Positions 23,598 through 32,613 of a stretch of DNA of 64,000 bases are shown piece after piece; position 1 is the stretch's first letter; every line of letters begins with the position of its first letter. The notes beneath the pieces were generated by a model. It was not told the origin of the DNA. It saw only the letters and a list, made by a program, of their open reading frames with translations, and searched no databases. The DNA comes from an uncultured Croceitalea sp. (GTDB lineage: Bacteria; Bacteroidota; Bacteroidia; Flavobacteriales; Flavobacteriaceae): the NCBI GenBank assembly GCA_947495075.1, contig CANLXH010000001.1:434001-498000 (forward strand). Direction: 5' to 3'. The translations under genes and the position numbers were made by a program.

Positions 23598-26114
23598 TTA
23601 TTCTGGAATTCTGATTTTATCTCCTAAGAAAATGGCATTTAAAAACAAACGATTAGTTCCATACCACGACCCTCTAAAGTTCGGATTATCGGCAAACATG
23701 ATAACACGTCCACCACCTACTTTGCTCACAACTAGAGAAGCAGATTTTTCTAAGAAATCAGTCCTATTTTTCTTTGTTATAAAACCATCAATAAGAGGTT
23801 TTTTGGAGTACTGTGCCACTGTAGCATATTCATTTTTACTAGGAGCTAACCAAACGGAATTGTTTTTATATACTGGAATTTGTTTATCTCGATACCCAAA
23901 TGCTAGAGGATGAGTAACATCTAAATCTACTTTAAATATAACACCGCCAACAGCTTCTTTACCTAGGTTTTCAGATGCATTAACATACGGTTTTCTCTCT
24001 ACAATTCTAGTAGAATCTTTTTCGTCCGATTTTACCAGCTCTTCTTTAACTAGTTTTTTATCTATTACCCATTTAGAAGCTGTTCCAATTGTTATCATAG
24101 TATTTCCTTTACTAACCCAATCTTTAATTTTCTTTTGTTGAGAATTAGATAGGTTATATCTTCCAGAGACCATAACAAGAGTGTTATACTTATCTAAATC
24201 CATACGATTAAAGTTGCGCATTGGAACTTTTGTTATTGGCATATGCACCCTAGTATCTAATAAATGCCAAACCTCTCCTGCTTCATAAGAGCGAACGCCG
24301 TCACCAATCAACATTACTGCTTTTGGTTTTGTAATTGGAGAAACATAACGGCTTCCTAAATCTATGCCTTTTAAACTATACCCTGTTTCAACCGAATATG
24401 TGGGGACTTTAAATTCTTCTCTAACTTTATCCACAAGCCTAAAGATTTCATTAGCTTCTTTTTTTTGTAGGCTTACCGGAATAACCAATGTACCATAATT
24501 AAAAGAAATACTGCCAACAGTAGTTTTTGCTGTAAATGGTTTAAACGATGAAGAAACTATAACTCCGTTCCTTTGCAGAAAGTTTAAAGCCGCTGTTGCA
24601 TTATAATCATCATAATCTATGATATATGCATAATCTGTTTTTTGTATAGTTTTAGTTTGAATAAAATTAGCTGTGCTCGTAATTTTTTCACCAAGATTTA
24701 AATTTGAAACAGGCTTGTACTTCATATTATAGAAATTAGCGACAGACCAAGCAGATGCATCATAGTATACACTATCTCTATATTTATTGTAGGTTTCAAA
24801 CATTGTTTGTACCATACGATATTGAGGTTGATTTGTCGGCACTACAAAGCTATTTCCAGATTTGTACACGTCTATCCTATGCAGAAGAAGCTTATCAATA
24901 AATGCTTTTTCACGATTTTTATCATAATCATCTTTAAATGTATAGCCTCTTACCTTATTCTTAGTTGCATTACCTAAAGCACTTTTAAAAAACTTTTGTT
25001 GGTACTTTCTCAAATAAGCTTTATTCTCTACAGCCGCTTTTACTGTGGTAATACTAGAAGTATATTGATTTCTGATTGTAAAGGGAAAAGTAATCTCTCC
25101 AAACGCAGTAGTTTGTTTGTGTCCTCTTGAACTGGCTTGTTCGAATAGAAGGCCTAAACCACCCTGTAAATCTGGATAGGAAGAGCCATAACCCGGATAA
25201 GTCCCATCAAAAACTTCCTTAGTGAAATAGAAAGAGCCAATACTATCTAATGCTTTTGAAAAATAGTCGCCAAATAAATTATTTAAATCTTCATAATTCT
25301 CTTTTGGCATTATTGGGTCTAAAGAGCCATTTGCTTTCATGGGTTCAAAGAAATAGGAGCTCTGACTACCCATCTCATGAAAATCAGTCACTACATTCGG
25401 GTACCATTCATGGTACCAATTTAGTTTTCCTCTACTTTCTGGATTTATACCCAGAAGCCAGTCACGGTTTAAATCAAACCAATAATGATTAGTTCTACCC
25501 ATGGGCCAATACTCATTATGTTCGGCGTCTTGTGGGTCCGCTACAAGAGGATTACCTTGATACATGTTTGCCCATTGTGTATGTCTATCTCGACCATCAG
25601 GATTAATGGTTGGGTCAATAAAAACGACGGAATTATTAAGGTATTTATTGATTTCCGAGCTTTCTGAAGCAACCATTGTATATGCAGTTAACAATGCTGC
25701 TTCTGAACTTGAAGGTTCATTTCCATGAACATTATATCCTAAATTTATAAAAATGGGAACATCATCATAATTAGTTGGCGTTTTAGATGGATTGGTAAAC
25801 GCTAGGTGTTGTTCTTTAAGGCCGCTTAAGTTTCCAAGATTTTTAGGCGAACTCACAGTAAGAATAACTAATTTTCTTCCTTCATGAGTTTTTCCATACT
25901 CATAAATACTAGCTCTATCAGAAACTTCAGCTAATTTTGTTAGATAGCTAACTATTAAATCATGTCTGGTGTGCCGTTCTCCAATGCCGTAACCTAAAAA
26001 AGATTCTGGTGTTGGTATTTCAGAATTAAAAGGTTGGAATTTTTGAAAAAAGTAATCTTGAGCTGAAATTGTACCACTAAAGCATAGTGCTACAAGAAGT
26101 AATCTCTTAAACAT
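23598..26114 (-). CDS. Secreted M14-family zinc carboxypeptidase
   Basis: An 838-residue exported peptidase (signal peptide ending FSGTISAQ). The M14 zinc site is H130-x-x-E133 (NVHGNE) with H246 (VTDFHEMGS); the catalytic Glu is about E325 (GLLFEQASSRG). FDLNRDW is another conserved M14 element. The C-terminal half (from about residue 590) resembles a class I amidotransferase-like fold (PKAVMLIGDGVRSYEAGEVWHLLD). This two-domain architecture is common in Bacteroidota M14 proteins. It probably trims extracellular peptides. It precedes the amidohydrolase in a two-gene operon. Confidence 0.92.
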   Translation of the reverse strand: MFKRLLLVALCFSGTISAQDYFFQKFQPFNSEIPTPESFLGYGIGERHTRHDLIVSYLTKLAEVSDRASIYEYGKTHEGRKLVILTVSSPKNLGNLSGLKEQHLAFTNPSKTPTNYDDVPIFINLGYNVHGNEPSSSEAALLTAYTMVASESSEINKYLNNSVVFIDPTINPDGRDRHTQWANMYQGNPLVADPQDAEHNEYWPMGRTNHYWFDLNRDWLLGINPESRGKLNWYHEWYPNVVTDFHEMGSQSSYFFEPMKANGSLDPIMPKENYEDLNNLFGDYFSKALDSIGSFYFTKEVFDGTYPGYGSSYPDLQGGLGLLFEQASSRGHKQTTAFGEITFPFTIRNQYTSSITTVKAAVENKAYLRKYQQKFFKSALGNATKNKVRGYTFKDDYDKNREKAFIDKLLLHRIDVYKSGNSFVVPTNQPQYRMVQTMFETYNKYRDSVYYDASAWSVANFYNMKYKPVSNLNLGEKITSTANFIQTKTIQKTDYAYIIDYDDYNATAALNFLQRNGVIVSSSFKPFTAKTTVGSISFNYGTLVIPVSLQKKEANEIFRLVDKVREEFKVPTYSVETGYSLKGIDLGSRYVSPITKPKAVMLIGDGVRSYEAGEVWHLLDTRVHMPITKVPMRNFNRMDLDKYNTLVMVSGRYNLSNSQQKKIKDWVSKGNTMITIGTASKWVIDKKLVKEELVKSDEKDSTRIVERKPYVNASENLGKEAVGGVIFKVDLDVTHPLAFGYRDKQIPVYKNNSVWLAPSKNEYATVAQYSKKPLIDGFITKKNRTDFLEKSASLVVSKVGGGRVIMFADNPNFRGSWYGTNRLFLNAIFLGDKIRIPE

Positions 26115-26165
26115 TTGGTTGGTCCCATTTTTAGTTATCCTTTAAAGATAGAAAAACAAAACCAG

Positions 26166-27383
26166 TTAATCTACCGAATTAAATTCCTCGATAATTTCTT
26201 CGAAAATGATACGATAATAGGTGCCTTTTGTTTTTAAATCTCTTTCGATAGTGCCTCTGAGTTGACGAGATAAATTGTGTATTAATTTTAATCCTAAAGA
26301 CTTAGAGTTTTTTGGATTCACATCTTCAGGGAAACCAATACCATTATCACCAAGATACAATTCGTACTTCTTGTCTTCTTTGCTGCCTAATCTAATTAAT
26401 ATTTCTCCAGAATTTTCTTCAGGGAAACCATATTTTAAAGCATTAGTGACAGTCTCATTAATAATTAAACCTAATGGAATAACGGTATCTATACTTAATT
26501 TAATATCTGCAATATCTAGTTTTAAATTAATTGTGTTTGTTCCGCCTTTAATAGAACGAATCAAATATTCACACAATTCTTCTACATAGGGTTTTAATTC
26601 TATTTTTGATAGGTAATCATCTCGTTTGTAAAGCATTTCATGCACCATAGCCATAGATACAACCCTGTTCTGACTACTTTTTATTATGCTACTTATTTTA
26701 TTGTCTTCTATAGATCTAGATTGCAAACTTAGAAGGCTAGATACGGTTTGAAGATTATTTTTAACGCGGTGATGAACTTCTTTTAAGAGTGTCTCTTTTT
26801 CTTCGATCCTTGCTTGTACTTCTCTTCTAGACTTATACAGTTTGTGATGTGCCTTTAAGAGATTTCGTCCAAATACACCACCTAATAAATAAACTGCAAA
26901 TAATATGCTTAAAAAGGCAAACCAATCTTTAGAAAACTCAGGGATGGTATCATGTGCATGATTAAGGTTACTTATATCATGAAGGAAAATAAGTACAACT
27001 AAAAGGAGATTAATAAAAAGATATATTTTACCATAAACTTTAGTGGTTACGTAACCTGCAAAAACAACAATAGCTAGAACAAAAATAAAAGGGCTTCGAA
27101 TACCCCCACTGTAAAGCGTAATTATGATACCACAAACCATTGCTAATACTGAAGTAATGTTGTAAGTAAGAGTTAAGCTATTGTGTGCCTTAAGAAATAA
27201 TGTATTTATAAGATTAAGAATTGCAAACGCAAAAAAAGAGTAGGGAACGATGCCATTTATTTCTAAAAGAAACAAACAAACTATACCAAAAACCAATGAA
27301 AATAAACAAGCAAAGTAATTTACCTTTAAAACCAATTGGGTTTTGTCTTGCAATCTATACTTGTCCTTATTTGGAATATTCAT
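26166..27383 (-). CDS. Membrane sensor histidine kinase of the HisKA_2 family
   Basis: A 405-residue kinase with about six N-terminal membrane helices (residues 20-175) and little extracellular sequence, so it probably senses within the membrane. The phospho-acceptor box is KEVHHRVKNNLQT at about 202-213, the HisKA_2 type. The ATPase core follows: LIINETVTNALKYGFPE (N box), LGDNGIGFPED (G1) and KSLGLKLIHNL (G2). No response regulator is adjacent, so the partner is unknown. It lies between the M14 peptidase and secA genes, with its own upstream gap. Confidence 0.92.
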   Translation of the reverse strand: MNIPNKDKYRLQDKTQLVLKVNYFACLFSLVFGIVCLFLLEINGIVPYSFFAFAILNLINTLFLKAHNSLTLTYNITSVLAMVCGIIITLYSGGIRSPFIFVLAIVVFAGYVTTKVYGKIYLFINLLLVVLIFLHDISNLNHAHDTIPEFSKDWFAFLSILFAVYLLGGVFGRNLLKAHHKLYKSRREVQARIEEKETLLKEVHHRVKNNLQTVSSLLSLQSRSIEDNKISSIIKSSQNRVVSMAMVHEMLYKRDDYLSKIELKPYVEELCEYLIRSIKGGTNTINLKLDIADIKLSIDTVIPLGLIINETVTNALKYGFPEENSGEILIRLGSKEDKKYELYLGDNGIGFPEDVNPKNSKSLGLKLIHNLSRQLRGTIERDLKTKGTYYRIIFEEIIEEFNSVD

Positions 27384-27483
27384 GCTAAACTGGTTATTTC
27401 ATTAGATCCAGAAAAAAGGAACTATACTTTAGGTTTGGGGGCTAATTGGTACTGTAAATCTAAATATGTTTTACTACATAATC

Positions 27484-27511
27484 AAAAACGGCAACCTAAA
27501 TTTGGTTACCG
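27484..27511 (-). terminator. Terminator of secA
   Basis: On the minus strand CGGTAACC and GGTTGCCG form an 8-bp stem (with one G-T pair) around a short AT-rich loop, followed by five T. It starts about 30 bases after the secA stop. Confidence 0.7.
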
Positions 27512-27541
27512 TAATTTAATATTGTTTTTCTTTTAAAGGTT

Positions 27542-30500
27542 TTAATCTTCGATTAAAACCCACTCGCCTTTGTCAATAAGGGGTTCAGCTTGTTTGTATT
27601 TTACAACTTTGCTTTCGCCAGACATCACATTTTTAATGGTGACTCTATCATTTCTTCCAATTTTGGGCCTTTCTCGAACAATTGTTTCAGTTTTTTGAGG
27701 TCTTTGACCTTGAGATTGCCCTGCTGCACGATTTTGAGCTGCTAGTTCATCACTATTTGGAATCTCTTCTTTAGAAGTCTGTAGTTTTTCTTTTGGTCTT
27801 CTAACATTTCTAGCCTCTTGTATCTGATTCGTATTTTCTGTTGGTAGTTCTCCTTTAAACAAGAATGAAATAACTTCCTTATTTACTTTATCAATCATGC
27901 TTTTGAAAAGCTCAAAAGCTTCGAATTTATAGATAAGTAATGGGTCTTTTTGCTCATGAACGGCTAATTGAACAGATTGCTTTAATTCGTCCATTTTTCG
28001 CAAATGTGTTTTCCATGAATCATCGATTATAGCCAAGGATATATTCTTTTCAAAATCGGTAACCAGTTGTTTTCCGTTGCTGTCGTATGCCCCTTTTAAA
28101 TTGGTAACTACATTTAGGGACTTAATTCCATCAGTAAAAGGAACAACGATACGTTCAAACTTATTAGATTGATCCTCGTAAACTTTCTTAATAACTTGAA
28201 AAGCAGTAGCGGCACTACGTTCCATTTTCTCCTGATAGTGCTCATAAGCTATTTTATAAACTATATTAGCAATCTCTTGAAAACTTTGTCTATTAAATTC
28301 TTCTTCTGATATTGGTGAAGTAATGGAGAAATATTTGATGAGTTCAAATTCAAAATTTTTGAAATCATCTGCCATCTTGTTGGTTTCAGAAATAACCTCA
28401 CAAGTATCATAAATCATGTTAGCGATGTCTACTTTTAGGCGTTCACCCTGCAGGGCATGGCGCCTTCTTTTGTAAACAACCTCACGTTGAGCATTCATCA
28501 CATCATCATATTCCAACAAACGCTTACGAATACCAAAGTTATTTTCTTCAACTTTTTTCTGAGCACGTTCAATAGACTTGGTCATCATAGAATGTTGAAT
28601 TACTTCACCTTCTTCCAGACCCATTCTATCCATCATCTTTGCTACTCTATCAGAACCAAACAGACGCATTAGATTGTCCTCTAAAGAAACGTAAAACTGA
28701 GAGCTTCCGGGATCTCCTTGACGACCAGAACGACCACGGAGCTGTCTATCTACACGTCTAGAGTCATGCCTTTCTGTACCAACGATTGCTAAACCGCCAG
28801 CAGCTTTAACTTCTGGAGAAAGCTTAATATCTGTACCACGACCTGCCATGTTAGTTGCAATAGTTACGATACCTCCTTGGCCAGCTTCAGCTACAACATC
28901 AGCCTCTTTCTTATGTAATTTCGCATTTAATACATTGTGTGGAATCTTACGTACACTCAACAGTTTAGAAAGCAGTTCAGAGATTTCAACAGAAGTTGTA
29001 CCTATTAACACAGGTCTTCCAGCTTTTGATAATCCGGTTACTTCTTCAATTATTGCATTGTATTTTTCACGTTTTGTTTTATAAATTAAATCGTTTCTAT
29101 CATCACGAGCGATAGGACGATTAGTAGGTATTTCTACGACATCCAACTTATAAATTTCCCAGAATTCCCCGGCTTCAGTAACCGCTGTACCCGTCATCCC
29201 AGAAAGTTTGTTGTACATTCTAAAATAATTCTGAAGTGTAACTGTGGCAAATGTTTGGGTTAAAGCCTCAATCTTTACACTTTCCTTTGCTTCAATGGCT
29301 TGGTGTAACCCATCTGAATAACGACGACCATCCATAATACGACCAGTCTGTTCATCAACTATCATTACCTTATTGTCCATTACTACATACTCCACATCTT
29401 TTTCAAATAATGTGTACGCCTTTAGTAGTTGGCTCATGGTATGTATACGCTCACTTTTAACAGCAAATTCTTTAAAGAGCTCTTCTTTAAGTTCAGCCTC
29501 TTTTTCAATATCGAGTTCTTGAGCTTCAATCTTTGCAATTTCTCCACCAATATCTGGCATTACAAAGAATTCTTTATCCATATCCCCAGAAATAAGGTCA
29601 ATTCCCTTATCTGTGAGCTCTATTTGATTGTTTTTTTCTTCAATAGTAAATAGTAAATCTTCATCAACCTTAGGCATTTCACGGTTGTTATCTTGCATGT
29701 AAAAATTCTCAGTCTTCTGTAAAAGTTGCTTTACACCTTCTTCACTTAAAAATTTAATTAATGCTTTGTTTTTAGGAAGTCCACGATGCACACGTAGCAA
29801 AAGAAAGCCTCCTTCTTTGGTATCACCGGCAGCTATGAGTTTTTTAGCTTCAGCCAAGACACCAGTAAGATGTTGACGCTGTTTTTGAACAATATCTGAT
29901 ACTTTAGGTTTTAGTTCGTTGAATTCATGCCTATCACCTTCTGGTACAGGACCAGAAATAATTAGTGGTGTACGTGCATCATCTACCAAAACAGAATCTA
30001 CTTCATCTACAATGGCATAGTGGTGTGGTCTTTGCACCAAATCACTAGGAGTATGAGCCATATTATCTCTTAGGTAATCAAAACCAAATTCATTATTGGT
30101 ACCATAAGTGATATCTGCATTATAAGCTGCTCTACGACCTTCTGAATTAGGCTGATGCTTATCTATACAGTCTATAGTTAGACCATGAAATTGAAAGATA
30201 GGAGCCATCCATGCGCTATCTCTTTTAGCTAGATAGTCGTTTACTGTTACTAAATGAGCTCCCTTACCAGAAAGTGCATTTAAATAAAGCGGTAGGGTAG
30301 CAACTAGTGTTTTACCTTCACCAGTTTGCATTTCTGCAATTTTACCTTGGTGTAATGCAATACCTCCAATAAGTTGAACATCATAATGAACCATGTCCCA
30401 AGTAACCTCTTTACCGGCGGCATCCCATGAGTTTTTCCAAACAGCATTATCACCATCCAAACTCACATAATCTACCGTGCCCGATAATGACCTGTCAAAC

Positions 30501-30904
30501 TCACTAGCAGTAACTGTAATGGTTGGATTATTAGCGAAACGTTTAGCGGTTTCTTTTACAACGGCGAAAGCCTCAGGTAAAATATCGTTTAAGGTGTCTT
30601 CAGAAATTTTATACGCCTCTTCATTAAGTTTGTCAATTTCAGCATAAATATCTTCGTTTCTATCTATATCTGTCGACGTTTCAACTTCCTCTTTAAGCTT
30701 GGTAATCTTATCGTTAATTTCTTTACAGCTATCTTGAATTTGAGCTTTGAAGTCAATTGTTTTTTGACGAAGTTCATTATGACTTATAGCTTCCAATTCT
30801 TGTTCAAAAGACTTTATCTTTTTGACTAAAGGCTGCATAGATTTTACATCTTTCTCAGATTTATCTCCTACAAAAACCTTTAATACAGAATTTAAAATAC
30901 TCAT
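27542..30904 (-). CDS. secA: Preprotein translocase ATPase SecA
   Basis: Motor ATPase that pushes unfolded preproteins through SecYEG. Walker A is GEGKT (K198) and the DEVD box is at about 300-303. ITYGTNNEFGFDYLRDNM, TNMAGRGTDIKLSPEV and SRRVDRQLRGRSGRQGDPG are the classic SecA motifs. The 1,120 residues are longer than in Proteobacteria because of Bacteroidota-type insertions, for example near RVHRGLPKNKALIKFL. The C-terminus has no CxCxS zinc-binding tail, which is usual in this phylum and means no SecB docking by that route. It stands alone between two terminators. Confidence 0.98.
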   Translation of the reverse strand: MSILNSVLKVFVGDKSEKDVKSMQPLVKKIKSFEQELEAISHNELRQKTIDFKAQIQDSCKEINDKITKLKEEVETSTDIDRNEDIYAEIDKLNEEAYKISEDTLNDILPEAFAVVKETAKRFANNPTITVTASEFDRSLSGTVDYVSLDGDNAVWKNSWDAAGKEVTWDMVHYDVQLIGGIALHQGKIAEMQTGEGKTLVATLPLYLNALSGKGAHLVTVNDYLAKRDSAWMAPIFQFHGLTIDCIDKHQPNSEGRRAAYNADITYGTNNEFGFDYLRDNMAHTPSDLVQRPHHYAIVDEVDSVLVDDARTPLIISGPVPEGDRHEFNELKPKVSDIVQKQRQHLTGVLAEAKKLIAAGDTKEGGFLLLRVHRGLPKNKALIKFLSEEGVKQLLQKTENFYMQDNNREMPKVDEDLLFTIEEKNNQIELTDKGIDLISGDMDKEFFVMPDIGGEIAKIEAQELDIEKEAELKEELFKEFAVKSERIHTMSQLLKAYTLFEKDVEYVVMDNKVMIVDEQTGRIMDGRRYSDGLHQAIEAKESVKIEALTQTFATVTLQNYFRMYNKLSGMTGTAVTEAGEFWEIYKLDVVEIPTNRPIARDDRNDLIYKTKREKYNAIIEEVTGLSKAGRPVLIGTTSVEISELLSKLLSVRKIPHNVLNAKLHKKEADVVAEAGQGGIVTIATNMAGRGTDIKLSPEVKAAGGLAIVGTERHDSRRVDRQLRGRSGRQGDPGSSQFYVSLEDNLMRLFGSDRVAKMMDRMGLEEGEVIQHSMMTKSIERAQKKVEENNFGIRKRLLEYDDVMNAQREVVYKRRRHALQGERLKVDIANMIYDTCEVISETNKMADDFKNFEFELIKYFSITSPISEEEFNRQSFQEIANIVYKIAYEHYQEKMERSAATAFQVIKKVYEDQSNKFERIVVPFTDGIKSLNVVTNLKGAYDSNGKQLVTDFEKNISLAIIDDSWKTHLRKMDELKQSVQLAVHEQKDPLLIYKFEAFELFKSMIDKVNKEVISFLFKGELPTENTNQIQEARNVRRPKEKLQTSKEEIPNSDELAAQNRAAGQSQGQRPQKTETIVRERPKIGRNDRVTIKNVMSGESKVVKYKQAEPLIDKGEWVLIED

Positions 30905-30991
30905 TGGGTGATTTTTTGTTTAATTGAGCAAAAGCTATTCCATAGTCTAGAATAGCAAAAACTTACTAGTAAGGCTGCCAAAATTACATAA

Positions 30992-31016
30992 AAAAAGCCT
31001 CAAAATGAGGCTTTTT
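30992..31016. terminator. Bidirectional-looking terminator between DUF2795 gene and secA
   Basis: AAAAAGCCTCA and its exact complement form an 11-bp stem with an AAA loop. T-tracts exist on both strands. It lies 24 bases after the stop of the DUF2795 gene, so it most likely ends that minus-strand transcript and insulates secA. Confidence 0.82.
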
Positions 31017-31039
31017 AATACGGTATTATTTATTTGAAA

Positions 31040-31264
31040 TTAATATTCATCCTCGTTCCAGAGGTAGTCTTCCTCAGTGGGATAGTCAGGCCATATTTCC
31101 TCGATGGACTCGTAAATTTCACCACCTTCTTCTTCCATAGATTGTAAGTTCTCTACAACTTCTAATGGAGCTCCAGTACGGATGGCATAATCTATTAATT
31201 CGTCTTTGGTGGCTGGCCAAGGCGCATCACTTAAATATGAAGCTAATTCTAATGTCCAGTACAT
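31040..31264 (-). CDS. DUF2795 family small protein
   Basis: A 74-residue protein. LELASYLSDAPWPATKDELIDYAIRTGAPLEVVENLQSM is the DUF2795 helical domain, which resembles small nucleic-acid-associated or regulatory domains. The C-terminal third is very acidic (EEIWPDYPTEEDYLWNEDEY). It has a consensus promoter at 31292-31321 and its own terminator, so it is a monocistronic and probably well-expressed gene. The function is unknown. Confidence 0.88.
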   Translation of the reverse strand: MYWTLELASYLSDAPWPATKDELIDYAIRTGAPLEVVENLQSMEEEGGEIYESIEEIWPDYPTEEDYLWNEDEY

Positions 31265-31291
31265 AGTAACGGTTTGATTTTAAAATTTTTG

Positions 31292-31321
31292 CAAAAATAA
31301 TTTTTAAACCCAAATAGCCAA
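31292..31321 (-). promoter_or_regulatory. Bacteroidota-type promoter for the DUF2795 gene
   Basis: On the minus strand a TTG (31319-31321) is followed after 19 bases by TATTTTTG (31292-31299), a perfect TAnnTTTG -7 element. Transcription would start about 20 bases before the ATG at 31264. Confidence 0.7.
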
Positions 31322-31390
31322 GCAAATTTCTATTTTTTTAAAAAATATTTTTAAACAACGTTACCTTGTAACGCAGAAAATCGACTTTTA

Positions 31391-31948
31391 TTAGTCTAAT
31401 TTTTCAGGAATCCACTTAACCTCTTTGGCTTGTATATCTTTAGACAACTTTCGTGCCAAGACAAATAGATAGTCAGAGAGCCTATTTATATAAGAGAGAG
31501 CAGTCTCTGGCACAGGTTCGTTTTCATGCAAATAGGATATCATCCTTTCTGCTCTTCTACAAATAGTTCTGGCTACATGACAGTATGACACCGTAGTGTG
31601 GCCCCCAGGGAGTATAAAATGAGTCATTTCTGGAAGTTCTTCATTCATTTTATCGATTTGTTGCTCTAACAATTCGATATCTTCTAAATGAATTCTAGGA
31701 ATTTTTAAACGATTATCTTTTGAGGGTTCGGTAGCTAGGATTGCACCCAGGGTAAAAAGTTTATTTTGAATGAGTGCTAACACTTCTTTGGAGTTTGCGT
31801 CCATTTCTTGGTCTCTTAGTAGACCTAAGTTGGAATTTAACTCATCTAATGTACCATAACTTTCGATACGGATATGATGTTTTGGAACCCGCTTACCCGT
31901 AAAAAGTGCCGTTGTAGCTTTGTCTCCCGTCTTAGTATAAATCTTCAT
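31391..31948 (-). CDS. ATP:cob(I)alamin adenosyltransferase (PduO type)
   Basis: Makes adenosylcobalamin from cob(I)alamin and ATP. The start MKIYTKTGDKATTALFTGKRV is the family's ATP-binding loop, and the later HVARTICRRAERMISYL and SYINRLSDYLFVLARKLS are the PduO hallmark helices. The 185 residues form one domain of a trimer. Its product is the cofactor of methylmalonyl-CoA mutase, whose GTPase MeaB is encoded at 14.3 kb. Its ATG overlaps the stop of a 44-residue membrane peptide gene by four bases (ATGA), so the two are coupled. Confidence 0.94.
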   Translation of the reverse strand: MKIYTKTGDKATTALFTGKRVPKHHIRIESYGTLDELNSNLGLLRDQEMDANSKEVLALIQNKLFTLGAILATEPSKDNRLKIPRIHLEDIELLEQQIDKMNEELPEMTHFILPGGHTTVSYCHVARTICRRAERMISYLHENEPVPETALSYINRLSDYLFVLARKLSKDIQAKEVKWIPEKLD

Positions 31949-32079
31949 TTATGATGTCTTTTTTTACCTTCCATGAAAGAACGGGATTTTCGTTTTTTAC
32001 TATTTCGTTTGTTTTTAAATAGAATAGCAAAATAGATTATGCCCAAAACACCTAAAATGTAGAAAACAAGATTGTTCAT
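31945..32079 (-). CDS. Small membrane peptide (44 aa) coupled to the cobalamin adenosyltransferase
   Basis: Short ORF reading MNNLVFYILGVLGIIYFAIL, one membrane helix, then FKNKRNSKKRKSRSFMEGKK, a strongly basic tail, ending RHHK. It lies immediately upstream of the adenosyltransferase and its stop overlaps that ATG (ATGA). I recognise similar short conserved peptides in Flavobacteriaceae, but no function is known. It is shorter than a usual ORF cut-off and easily missed. Confidence 0.68.
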   Translation of the reverse strand: MNNLVFYILGVLGIIYFAILFKNKRNSKKRKSRSFMEGKKRHHK

Positions 32080-32112
32080 TTCAAGAATATTTTAAAACCA
32101 CAAATTACCTTT

Positions 32113-32613
32113 TTAAATCCGTATCGTAAAATGTTCTTTTCGTTGCTCCTTTCGAATAAAAATAACTCCACAATAGTACATATCTATACTAACAGTTACT
32201 TTTTCTGATTTTATAATAGTATTCCAATAGGCATGCTCGGATTCGCTTCTATAAATATTGTTGAAAACAATTAAGCTATCATTATGTAACTCATACTTGG
32301 AAAAAATGGTTTCAAATTCTATATGGTGCGATGCTTCTACAAGAAGCATGTCAATTTTTTGCGAATTAAAATCCAGATTAACAAACTGTTCTTGAAGCTC
32401 TTTTTTAAATGAAGGATTGCCAATTATCTTTATGTTATTAAACCCGAAGTAAATAAGACTTTTGATTAAGATATCTAAAGTTTTCTCTTTTGATTTTCTT
32501 GGTTCTTTATACAAACACTTTGTCAAGTAATTAAATACAAATGGAGAGTGAACTCCATGTTGATTGGTAGATTTTAAAAGAAATTTTAAATATGTAACTA
32601 ATTGAATCTGCAT
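32113..32613 (-). CDS. Shortened methyltransferase-like protein
   Basis: A 166-residue protein beginning TYLKFLLKSTNQHGVHSPFVFNYLTKCLY, the opening of a Bacteroidota family annotated as SAM-dependent methyltransferases. The glycine-rich SAM-binding motif I that should follow is not visible, and the length is below what I expect for the family (about 220-250, from memory). The C-terminal part (MLLVEASHHIEF...DSLIVFNNIYRSESEHAYW) still resembles the Rossmann core with a DxxxxxxxHxxY-like region. It may be a degenerate or repurposed member. Its ATG overlaps the stop of the ABC-F gene by one base, so they are co-transcribed. Confidence 0.6.
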   Translation of the reverse strand: MQIQLVTYLKFLLKSTNQHGVHSPFVFNYLTKCLYKEPRKSKEKTLDILIKSLIYFGFNNIKIIGNPSFKKELQEQFVNLDFNSQKIDMLLVEASHHIEFETIFSKYELHNDSLIVFNNIYRSESEHAYWNTIIKSEKVTVSIDMYYCGVIFIRKEQRKEHFTIRI

